A stretch of DNA of 12,875 nt from positions 1-12,875 of the forward strand of contig PWJP01000113.1 of assembly GCA_003559985.1 (NCBI GenBank), read 5' to 3'. Position 1 is the first letter of the stretch, and the number at the start of each line of letters is the position of its first letter. The stretch is from Saprospirales bacterium. Lineage in GTDB: Bacteria; Bacteroidota; Bacteroidia; Chitinophagales; Saprospiraceae. Below the pieces are notes generated by a model that was not told where the DNA came from, ran no database searches, and was given only the letters and a program-made list of their open reading frames with translations. Positions 1 through 6,025 of this stretch are shown one piece after another. The position numbers were made by a program, and so were the translations under genes.

Positions 1-124
1 ATTAAGTTGGAGTACATAAGTTACCTACCATTTTACAACCCTTTATATCCTGCAAGTCTTTAAGTTGACAAACTCTCAACAGGTTTAGTATTTAGTTTTT
101 TTTAATATTTAAAGTTTTTTACCA

Positions 125-319
125 ATGAAGAAAGGAGTTGTAAAATTTTTCAATGATTCTAAAGGTTTTGGTTTCATCCGCGCTGAAGGCGAAGAGAACG
201 ATATTTTCGTTCACGCCTCTGGTCTTATCGATGATATCCGGGACAACGACGTAGTGGTTTTTGATGTCCAGGAGGGCAGAAGAGGACCCAATGCCGTAAA
301 CGTAAAAATTGCCGACTAA
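125..319 (+). CDS. Cold-shock domain protein (CspA family)
   Basis: A small single-domain nucleic-acid-binding protein of 64 residues, the usual length for a stand-alone cold-shock protein. The family binds single-stranded RNA or DNA and melts RNA secondary structure in the cytoplasm, often during cold adaptation or growth transitions. Both RNA-binding motifs are visible: RNP1 as KGFGFI at residues 13-18 and RNP2 as DIFVHAS at residues 26-32. The N-terminal MKKGVVKFFN is the typical first beta strand. The ATG is the natural start; the 124 bases before it are AT-rich, which fits the long leaders common in cold-shock genes. The next gene points the opposite way and a hairpin terminator lies between them. 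Which csp paralogue this is cannot be told, and cold induction is not shown by the sequence. Confidence 0.95.
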   Translation: MKKGVVKFFNDSKGFGFIRAEGEENDIFVHASGLIDDIRDNDVVVFDVQEGRRGPNAVNVKIAD

Positions 320-467
320 TAAGTATGGGGTTTGAAGGATTTTCGTAATCCAGATACCTACAGTTTATTATAAGTGTTTTATGTTTAGCCCTATATAGGG
401 TTAGAATTTGATTGGAGAGCAGCGAGGCTGTTTGACCGATTGAAAACAAAGTGTTAACCACACTGCC
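320..467 (+). other. Structured 3' region of the cold-shock gene
   Basis: No credible gene lies between the cold-shock stop codon and the terminator. The stretch contains a small hairpin (GGATT at 337-341 pairing with AATCC at 347-351) and a 12-base perfect palindrome, CCCTATATAGGG, at 389-400 whose flanks extend pairing through G-T and A-T pairs. It would form a long structured 3' untranslated region of the cold-shock mRNA, or the body of a small RNA released from it. The structure is seen by eye; any function is inference. Confidence 0.4.
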
Positions 468-498
468 AAAAGGGGAAGTCGTAAGACCTCCCCTTTTT
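468..498. terminator. Bidirectional intrinsic terminator between csp and the OsmC gene
   Basis: An inverted repeat of 13-base arms (468-480 and 485-497) with one mismatch encloses a GTAA tetraloop. The arms begin with AAAAGGGG and end with CCCCTTTT, so each strand gives a GC-rich stem followed by a T run. It sits exactly between two converging genes and can stop transcription from both. Confidence 0.88.
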
Positions 499-514
499 CT
501 TTGCCCCTAAGTAT

Positions 515-910
515 CTATTCTATTGTTACATTCCAACTGATTTCAATATCGGGCTTGAGTGAACTCGCCACGGAGCAGTACTTTTCAACGCCCAGTCCCA
601 CTGCTTTCTCGGCTGCTGATTGTTTGATGTCTCCGCTCAGTTTAAATTCCAGATGGATCTTGCGGAAAAACTTAGGTGTCTGATCCTCGGCTCTTTCTCC
701 CGTTGCCTCCACGGTCAGGGTATCCAATTTTTGCCGCATTTTTTTCAGTATGAGTTCTGCATCCACAGCACTGCAGGCTGCTACTGAACCGAGAAGTGCA
801 TCCATAGGACTAACACCTTTCCCATTGGCATTTAGAATAATCTCAGCTTCGTCTTCCTTCTTTACAGAATACTCCAAATGATTGGGTCTGTTATTAACTG
901 TTAGCTTCAT
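515..910 (-). CDS. OsmC/Ohr-family protein
   Basis: A 131-residue protein of the OsmC/Ohr superfamily, whose members are cytoplasmic thiol peroxidases that reduce organic hydroperoxides, or less characterised YhfA-like relatives. The two conserved cysteines are present: Cys46 in the AACSAVD motif, at the start of the central helix, and Cys112 in the EKYCSVASSL motif. The preceding segment GVSPMDALLGSVAACS is the diagnostic helix of the family. Length and spacing suit the shorter OsmC/YhfA branch rather than Ohr, but the subgroup and physiological substrate are uncertain. The gene converges with the cold-shock gene and is 89 bases downstream of the anti-sigma factor gene on the same strand, so the two might be co-transcribed. 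No perfect TAnnTTTG element is seen just before its ATG. Confidence 0.88.
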   Translation of the reverse strand: MKLTVNNRPNHLEYSVKKEDEAEIILNANGKGVSPMDALLGSVAACSAVDAELILKKMRQKLDTLTVEATGERAEDQTPKFFRKIHLEFKLSGDIKQSAAEKAVGLGVEKYCSVASSLKPDIEISWNVTIE

Positions 911-976
911 ATATGTGATTTTAGATTTTTTTGCGATACACTTAAAACCTTAAAAGGACCAAATTCAACCCTGGCG

Positions 977-1008
977 TTGTATCATAACCTTTGCCCCCTT
1001 TACCTTTG
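977..1008 (+). promoter_or_regulatory. Possible antisense promoter at the 3' end of the anti-sigma gene
   Basis: A perfect TACCTTTG (1001-1008) has a TTG (977-979) 21 bases upstream, which matches the Bacteroidota promoter pattern. It faces into the anti-sigma factor gene from its 3' end and no plus-strand gene follows, so if real it would make an antisense RNA. Six fixed bases recur by chance, so confidence is low. Confidence 0.2.
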
Positions 1009-1770
1009 GAAAACCACAGCACCTCTGTCCGGGCTTTCCGGAGGTTGCGTTGATTCTAAGGTGATTAATTCCAGGTCTGTGGCCGGTTGTGGAAAGATAA
1101 ACGCCTGGCGTCTTCCATCCTGCCCCATATCATTTTTTTGAATTAGTCCCATTCTTCTCCAGCTGGTGCCCGATTGTCCCCACATTTGATAAAATTGTCC
1201 CTCATCCGGTGGGTTCAGGTTTTCTACCAGTAAAATATACCGCTCGGTTAGGTGGCATTTCACCACATGTCCCGTGGGCCTTTGACTGAATACATCACCG
1301 GCTCTGAGACTGACCACTGCATCTGAATTTTCCACCGCATTCCAAAGACCGCTCTCCAGGGTTTTTCGGTCCATCATGAGGTCATCATTTTCCTCAGAAA
1401 TTTGGGAAAGGCGCAAGTTTGTATCATTCAATTCTCCCTGTACAGTGGCTTTCTGATAAAGAGTTGATAAAAAGACAAAGGTGAGACCCACGACTAAAAG
1501 TATCAACAAGCCGGTAACAATGCGACGGTTTTTAGAACTCTTTGCAGGACTAGTCTTTTTAGTTGGGCTGCCGGTGTGCTTTTTCTTTTGGTCCGAGCGG
1601 GTGAAGTTTTTCTTAAAATTCTCCAGTCGCCCCTCCACTTCGTTTAATTCTCGCCTCAGTGCGACATTGGTTTCCAGATCCGATTCGAGCTGTTCCGTTC
1701 TCTCGGGGTCCAGTACCCCTAGTGCATAAGCATCCAATATGCCCAATCTTTTGTATTCCGATAACTTCAT
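1000..1770 (-). CDS. RskA-type transmembrane anti-sigma factor
   Basis: A 256-residue single-pass membrane protein with the layout of RskA-like anti-sigma factors. The N-terminal part (residues 1-55) carries the family signature LDAYALGVLDPER and would hold an ECF sigma factor in the cytoplasm. It has no His/Cys zinc ligands. A basic linker (57-83) is followed by one membrane helix (about 84-105), a heptad-like helical stretch (110-142) and an extracytoplasmic RskA C-terminal domain (about 150-256) with the motif GQFYQMWGQSG. The reading frame stays open for 19 further codons, but a perfect TACCTTTG promoter element lies inside that extension (1787-1794), so Met at 1770 is the better start. 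No sigma factor gene is adjacent, which is unusual: its partner must be encoded elsewhere. The family call is firm; the regulon is unknown. Confidence 0.82.
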   Translation of the reverse strand: MKLSEYKRLGILDAYALGVLDPERTEQLESDLETNVALRRELNEVEGRLENFKKNFTRSDQKKKHTGSPTKKTSPAKSSKNRRIVTGLLILLVVGLTFVFLSTLYQKATVQGELNDTNLRLSQISEENDDLMMDRKTLESGLWNAVENSDAVVSLRAGDVFSQRPTGHVVKCHLTERYILLVENLNPPDEGQFYQMWGQSGTSWRRMGLIQKNDMGQDGRRQAFIFPQPATDLELITLESTQPPESPDRGAVVFQR

Positions 1771-1786
1771 GGTCGTAAATTTACCC

Positions 1787-1794
1787 CAAAGGTA
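1787..1794 (-). promoter_or_regulatory. -7 promoter element (TACCTTTG) of the anti-sigma gene
   Basis: Read on the minus strand, this is a perfect match to the Bacteroidota -7 consensus TAnnTTTG, 16 bases before the chosen ATG at 1770. Transcription would start about 10 bases before the ATG. A TTG at the usual -33 distance is not seen; the nearest is 12 bases upstream of the element. The position supports the shorter protein start. Confidence 0.5.
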
Positions 1795-1934
1795 AGATTC
1801 ACATTGCAATGCGTTTCCCACTGACATATAAAAATTTCCCTACAAACGATTCAGATATAAAAAAAGGTTATATATTGGGCCCTGAAATTGGCTTGGCTGG
1901 ATATATTTAAAATCCATAACCTGTGGGTGTTGTT

Positions 1935-1942
1935 TACCTTTG
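1935..1942 (+). promoter_or_regulatory. Possible -7 promoter element (TACCTTTG) for ftsX
   Basis: A perfect TACCTTTG lies about 108 bases before the ftsX start, in the 280-base region between the divergent anti-sigma and ftsX genes. No TTG lies 17-23 bases upstream, so the match covers only the -7 half. It would give ftsX a leader of roughly 100 bases. The rest of the divergent region is AT-rich and holds nothing else that I recognise. Confidence 0.4.
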
Positions 1943-2050
1943 CAATGGCTTTACTTAGGTCTTCGGCTGAGAAATCGCTGTTCAGATACAATTCATCCGG
2001 GATACGAAAGGGTGATTTCGACAGGTTAAAAGAGTTGATTTCAATGTTTT

Positions 2051-2923
2051 TTGATCAAAAAGTGGCACAAAGTGCTAAGAAAAATAAGGATTCGACCGAA
2101 TTATCTCATTCCCTTTACAAGTACGACCATTGTAATGTTGATACTTGGACTGTTAGGTGCTGCCTATTTGTTTTCCGGGGAGATGGTAAAATGGTTGAAG
2201 GAGAGTACCGACATTGCCGTTGAACTGAAAATGGATGTGGAGGAGGAGAAGTTGGAAGAGGTTGTTAATCTACTTCGTGAAGACGAGCGAATTTTACCAG
2301 GCAGTGTCAGGCATTTGCCCCCTGAAGAAGCTTTGGAAGTGTTGGGACTCGACCTTGGAACCATGGATTGGTGGGAGGATGGAGAGAGTCCCTTCAGCCA
2401 CATGGTGATTTACAATTTGCATCACGAGTGGTTTGAGCCTGCGGAATTAAGTGTGATGCGAAGGCAGATCAGGGATGACATGGATGCGGTGGTAGAGGTT
2501 CACTATCAGGATCGTTTGGTACTTGATTTTCACAGCAACCTGGAGACGCTGGCCTGGTGGTTTGCCGGTTTTGGCGGGCTGTTTTTATTGCTATCAGTGG
2601 TGCTTATTTACAACACCACCAAATTGGCCCTGTACGCTGATCGCAGAGAGATTGAGACCATGGAATTGGTTGGTGCCTCGCGAACTTTTATTAGAAAACC
2701 GTATTTGCTCAAGTCCTTTTTACTGGGATTCCTGAGCGGAGTGATCGCATTGGCACTTATTGGTGGAATAATTCAACTGGGGTACGGGGATATGATTAAA
2801 TTGGTGAAAGAAACAGAGTTGGAGCTGCTACTCATTACCGGTCTAGGCCTGCCGGTAGCTGCAGGACTTTTTTGCCTCGTTTGCACCTGGCTTACTCTGA
2901 ACCAATTCCTTAAATACAGATAA
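2051..2923 (+). CDS. ftsX: Cell division protein FtsX
   Basis: A 290-residue permease-like protein of the FtsX family. FtsX pairs with the ATPase FtsE at the division site and passes conformational signals across the membrane to activate peptidoglycan hydrolases. Four membrane helices are visible at about 22-42, 167-187, 221-243 and 260-282. The large extracytoplasmic loop spans 43-166. The conserved cytoplasmic turn between helices 2 and 3 reads NTTKLALYADRREIETMELV and continues GASRTFIRKP (188-217). The start codon appears to be TTG: an in-frame stop at 2036-2038 rules out upstream starts, and the next ATG lies inside the first membrane helix. No ftsE is in the window; in Bacteroidota ftsE is often unlinked. 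The next gene, DUF3098, is the usual neighbour in this phylum and has its own promoter. Family identity is secure; the exact start is less so. Confidence 0.88.
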   Translation: MIKKWHKVLRKIRIRPNYLIPFTSTTIVMLILGLLGAAYLFSGEMVKWLKESTDIAVELKMDVEEEKLEEVVNLLREDERILPGSVRHLPPEEALEVLGLDLGTMDWWEDGESPFSHMVIYNLHHEWFEPAELSVMRRQIRDDMDAVVEVHYQDRLVLDFHSNLETLAWWFAGFGGLFLLLSVVLIYNTTKLALYADRREIETMELVGASRTFIRKPYLLKSFLLGFLSGVIALALIGGIIQLGYGDMIKLVKETELELLLITGLGLPVAAGLFCLVCTWLTLNQFLKYR

Positions 2924-2925
2924 CT

Positions 2926-2956
2926 TTTGCTATATCCTACATATATGCTACCTTTG
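2926..2956 (+). promoter_or_regulatory. Bacteroidota housekeeping promoter of the DUF3098 gene
   Basis: TTTG (2926-2929), a 19-base spacer, then TACCTTTG (2949-2956) is a complete match to the Bacteroidota primary-sigma promoter. It lies between the ftsX stop and the DUF3098 ATG at 2977, giving a leader of about 15 bases. This is the best-formed promoter in the window. Confidence 0.75.
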
Positions 2957-2976
2957 TAACCAATAAATAACATTCG

Positions 2977-3303
2977 ATGAGCGAGGATAAAAAAAGTGGT
3001 AAAAAGAAGATAGTTACTACAGCGGGCAAGAAGAAGAAAGCGTCCCCCGCCAGACCCAAAAGAGGCAGACGCGCTGTGAAGGAAAAAGAACCCATGTTGT
3101 TCGGAAAGGAGAACTTTAAATGGATGCTCGCAGGTGTTGGCCTGATCGCGATAGGTTTGTTTTTCATGATGGGTGGCAGTATGCCTTCACCGGATGTTTG
3201 GGATGAGAGCATAATTTACAGCCACAGACGCATTACTATCGGACCATTCTTTATCCTGGCTGGTTTGATTCTCCAGTTTTTCGCCATTTTCAGAAAGAAA
3301 TAG
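2977..3303 (+). CDS. DUF3098 family membrane protein
   Basis: A 108-residue protein with two membrane helices, at about 49-67 and 86-104. The core from FGKENFKWML (42-51) through SHRRITIGPFFILAGL (82-97) matches the DUF3098 family, which is found in Bacteroidota and has no established function. Between the helices lies a short loop with PDVWDESI. The first 36 residues are dominated by lysine and arginine and should stay in the cytoplasm, where they may touch nucleic acid or anionic lipid. The gene lies downstream of ftsX, as is common in this phylum, which suggests an envelope role, but it carries its own promoter. No catalytic motif is visible. The ATG follows that promoter closely and is the only sensible start. 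Confidence 0.82.
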   Translation: MSEDKKSGKKKIVTTAGKKKKASPARPKRGRRAVKEKEPMLFGKENFKWMLAGVGLIAIGLFFMMGGSMPSPDVWDESIIYSHRRITIGPFFILAGLILQFFAIFRKK

Positions 3304-3511
3304 TGATTGCAATTGTTTTCTAGGTGCAAATCATTGGGCGTTTTCACCCCAGTGTAAAATGTTGCCTTACTTAGCATTGTATAACCTTTTTGAACCCCGG
3401 TTTTTGTAAACTTTTATGCAAATGTGGTCGAGAGTTATGCATTTAAATAATTTGGACACGGACGTATTGGAAAGCTGTGAAATTGTAATAATAGGAAAAC
3501 GATAGGTTGAT
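3304..3511 (+). other. Non-coding gap where uppP is often found
   Basis: These 208 bases hold no reading frame resembling a protein. In many Bacteroidota, uppP lies between the DUF3098 gene and truB; no trace of it is recognisable here. The 7-base motif TGCAAAT occurs at 3325-3331 and 3417-3423, and in reverse at 3510-3516 across the truB start. A near copy is TGATTGCA at 3304-3311. TGCAAATCA (3325-3333) is an exact inverted copy of TGATTTGCA (3508-3516). An imperfect promoter-like string is TTG, 17 bases, TAACCTTTTTG, near 3363-3393. Function is unproven. Confidence 0.35.
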
Positions 3512-4255
3512 TTGCAACACTTTACGGTTTGGGATGATTTAGGAAAGGCGGACCCGGAAAAGGGCTTTACCGTTTCGGTGAATAAACCTCTGGAGTGGAC
3601 CTCCTTCGATGTGGTTGCAAAAATCAGGGGCAGGTTGAAGTATCTGCTCGGTAAGAAAAAGGTAAAAGTAGGTCACGGTGGAACTCTGGATCCTCTTGCT
3701 ACTGGCCTGGTAGTTCTTGGAATTGGTCCCGGCACAAAGTCCCTAAATCGGTGGATAGACAGCAAAAAAGAGTACACCGGGAAGATTCGCTTTGGCGCTG
3801 TTACCGCATCATTTGATGGGGAAACTGAAGAGGAAGAGATTAAAGATGTTGACTGGTTGACCGTGGAGAAAATTAGAGAACATGCGGAAAAATTTACCGG
3901 AGATGTTTTACAGCGTCCTCCTGTTTTTTCCGCTGTAAAAAAAGGGGGCGTTCCCCTTTATAAAATGGCACGCAAGGGAAAGACGACCGAAATAGAGGCC
4001 AGACCGGTTACCATAGAGTTTTTTGAAATCATGGAATTCGAACCGCCAGATGTGTCTTTCAGGGTGAAATGCAGCAAGGGCACTTACATCAGATCATTGG
4101 CTCACGACCTCGGTCAATCACTTGGGACGGGTGCCTATTTGAAGGCACTTCATCGAAATGGTGTGGGGGATTTAAGGGCGGAGGACGCTTTTATAATAGC
4201 TGATCTGGTTTCGGCGTTAGCTTCCGTGAAAGGATCAAAGGAACGTCCGGATTGA
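3512..4255 (+). CDS. truB: tRNA pseudouridine-55 synthase TruB
   Basis: This enzyme converts uridine 55 in the T-loop of tRNAs to pseudouridine in the cytoplasm. The catalytic motif GGTLDPLATG is at residues 56-65, with the catalytic aspartate at 60. Other family marks are NKPLEWTSFDVV (24-35), the KEYTG strand near 86, the RPPVFSAVKK segment and the CSKGTYIRSLAHDLG motif of the C-terminal half. At 247 residues it is the short Bacteroidota type and lacks a full C-terminal PUA domain. The start appears to be TTG: an in-frame stop lies at 3503-3505, and no ATG follows until far into the enzyme. gldA begins 21 bases after the stop, so truB and the gld genes may share a transcript. Activity is well supported. 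Confidence 0.94.
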   Translation: MQHFTVWDDLGKADPEKGFTVSVNKPLEWTSFDVVAKIRGRLKYLLGKKKVKVGHGGTLDPLATGLVVLGIGPGTKSLNRWIDSKKEYTGKIRFGAVTASFDGETEEEEIKDVDWLTVEKIREHAEKFTGDVLQRPPVFSAVKKGGVPLYKMARKGKTTEIEARPVTIEFFEIMEFEPPDVSFRVKCSKGTYIRSLAHDLGQSLGTGAYLKALHRNGVGDLRAEDAFIIADLVSALASVKGSKERPD

Positions 4256-4276
4256 ATAACACAATACATACTGCGA

Positions 4277-5200
4277 ATGTCAGTCGAAGTTGCTAATTTA
4301 TCAAAATACTACGGGGAGCAAGCCGCTGTGGACGATGTGAGTTTCACCGTTGAGCCTGGTGAGGTAGTCGGTTTTCTGGGGCCAAACGGTGCCGGTAAAT
4401 CCACTACCATGAAAATCCTGACTTGTTATATTCAACAGGACAAGGGTGAGGCCACAGTCTGTGGTTTAAACACCCGCACCGACAGCCTGAATGTGCGGAG
4501 AAAAATAGGCTACCTTCCGGAACACAATCCCCTGTATAAGGAAATGTATGTCAGAGAGTTTCTCTCGTTGTGTTGCAAAATATACGGCATCAGAAATGCC
4601 AAAAAGCGCATTGAAGAGGTGATTGAAATGACGGGACTGGGATTGGAGCAACACAAAAAGATCGAAATGCTGTCCCGCGGTTATCGTCAACGAGTTGGGC
4701 TTTCACAGGCTATTTTGCACGACCCCGAAGTGCTGGTTTTGGACGAGCCGACCAGTGGACTGGACCCCAATCAAATTGTCGATATCAGGGGGTTGATAAA
4801 AAAACTGGGGGAGAAAAAAACAGTGATTTTCTCAAGCCATATTATGCAGGAAGTGGAAGCCATTTGTGACCGGGTGCTGATTATCGACAGAGGCAAACTG
4901 GTCATGGACTCTACCATTGAGGATTTAGGCAGAGATAAAGAGACGCAAACGGTGTCCATGAGAATCGTATTCAAGCAACAATTGCCCGATAATGGCCTGG
5001 AGGGACTGCCCGGATTGATAGAAACCAGGAAAGTGAAAGAGGGTGAATGGCTAATCAAAGGCCGGCAGGAAGAAGGCGATGATTTTCGCCAAACGGTCTT
5101 TGAATATTGCACAGGCCGCGGTTACGTTATTTTAGAAATGAATCAATTGACCAGAAACATGGAACAGGTCTTTCAGGAACTCACCGGCAAAACAGCCTGA
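4277..5200 (+). CDS. gldA: Gliding motility ABC transporter ATPase GldA
   Basis: The ATP-binding subunit of the GldAFG ABC transporter, a cytoplasmic protein of 307 residues, close to the usual GldA length of about 300. In order it shows Walker A GPNGAGKST (35-43), a GYLPEHNPLY segment (78-87) in which glutamate stands at the Q-loop position (common in this subfamily), the signature LSRGYRQRV (132-140), Walker B EVLVLDEP (151-158), the D-loop SGLDP (160-164) and the H-loop SSH (186-188). A C-terminal extension of about 90 residues follows the ATPase core. The gene lies directly upstream of gldF and gldG, which makes GldA the best assignment among DrrA/CcmA-like ATPases. In Flavobacterium johnsoniae gldA is needed for gliding, but many relatives with these genes are not known to glide, so the transported substrate and role here stay open. 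Confidence 0.9.
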   Translation: MSVEVANLSKYYGEQAAVDDVSFTVEPGEVVGFLGPNGAGKSTTMKILTCYIQQDKGEATVCGLNTRTDSLNVRRKIGYLPEHNPLYKEMYVREFLSLCCKIYGIRNAKKRIEEVIEMTGLGLEQHKKIEMLSRGYRQRVGLSQAILHDPEVLVLDEPTSGLDPNQIVDIRGLIKKLGEKKTVIFSSHIMQEVEAICDRVLIIDRGKLVMDSTIEDLGRDKETQTVSMRIVFKQQLPDNGLEGLPGLIETRKVKEGEWLIKGRQEEGDDFRQTVFEYCTGRGYVILEMNQLTRNMEQVFQELTGKTA

Positions 5201-5279
5201 CTAAATGATAATCTGTGAGACGCTATTCGATTGAAATGGAAGGGACGATAAAGTTATTGAGCTAAATTTTTGACCGATC

Positions 5280-6008
5280 ATGTACAGTATCTTCATCAAG
5301 GAGATAAATGCTTTTTTCAGTTCGTTGATTGGCTATTTGTCAATCGTGGTCTTTTTGTTGTTGACCGGCTTGTTTTTGTTTGTGTTCCCTGATACGAGCC
5401 TGCTTCATCAACCCTTTGCTACAATGGACCCACTTTTTAGCATTGCGCCACTGATATTTATATTTTTGATTCCGGCCATCACCATGAGAAGCCTTTCAGA
5501 GGAGTGGTCAAACAACACCTTTGAGCTGATTGCCACCAAGCCATTGCGTACATCAGAGATATTGGGCGGTAAGTTTTTCGCATGCATGACGCTAGTCGTT
5601 TTTGCCATTTTGCCCACCTTGTTGTACTATTATACCATGCACGAATTGGGTTCTCCGCGTGGGAATCTCGACAGCGGAGCAATTTGGGGTTCCTTCATAG
5701 GTCTGCTATTTTTGGGGATGGTTTTCACCAGTATAGGGATACTGGCCTCGTCGGTTTCCAGGAACCAAATAGTGGCCTTTTTGCTGGCAGCCTTTCTGTG
5801 TTTTTTCATGTATTACGGCTTCTTTTACCTCAGTAGGCTGCCCGTGTTTGTAGGAGGAATGGATGTATTCATAGAATCACTGGGAATTGATCACCACTAT
5901 ACGTCTATAAGCCGGGGAATCATTGACACCCGGGATTTGATATACTTTTTGACTACATCGATATTTTTTCTGGCAATAGCCCACTACAATATTCAAAATC
6001 AACGGTAA
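5280..6008 (+). CDS. gldF: Gliding motility ABC transporter permease GldF
   Basis: The membrane permease of the GldAFG transporter, 242 residues, of the ABC-2 type. Six hydrophobic helices can be placed at about 15-36, 52-68, 99-119, 135-158, 165-187 and 222-238. The cytoplasmic coupling segment after helix 2 reads MRSLSEEWSNNTFELIATKP (69-88), the characteristic GldF/ABC-2 motif that contacts the ATPase. The gene starts with ATG 79 bases after gldA and stops 17 bases before gldG, so the three are likely co-transcribed and form one complex. Length and topology are normal for GldF. The transported substrate is not known for the family. Confidence 0.9.
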   Translation: MYSIFIKEINAFFSSLIGYLSIVVFLLLTGLFLFVFPDTSLLHQPFATMDPLFSIAPLIFIFLIPAITMRSLSEEWSNNTFELIATKPLRTSEILGGKFFACMTLVVFAILPTLLYYYTMHELGSPRGNLDSGAIWGSFIGLLFLGMVFTSIGILASSVSRNQIVAFLLAAFLCFFMYYGFFYLSRLPVFVGGMDVFIESLGIDHHYTSISRGIIDTRDLIYFLTTSIFFLAIAHYNIQNQR

Positions 6009-6025
6009 AACTCAGGTAGAAAAAC

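Noticed and set aside
1..66. Three copies of TAAGTT (3-8, 17-22, 61-66) upstream of csp, considered as operator sites.
   Set aside because: A 6-base AT-rich string is expected to recur in AT-rich DNA, and the spacing is irregular.
65..95. TTGACA at 65-70 followed by TAGTAT at 86-91, resembling an E. coli-type promoter for csp.
   Set aside because: The spacing is 15 bases and the -10 part is poor. The phylum uses TAnnTTTG, which is not present here.
1771..1827. A 19-residue longer N-terminus for the anti-sigma factor.
   Set aside because: A perfect promoter element lies inside it, and the family signature begins right after the internal Met at 1770.
1888..2223. A 111-codon open frame overlapping the start of ftsX.
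   Set aside because: It resembles no known protein, starts at a TTG, and its 3' half is out of frame with the clear FtsX sequence.
5408..5836. Several open frames on both strands inside gldF.
   Set aside because: They are out-of-frame shadows of a clear permease gene and carry no recognisable motif.
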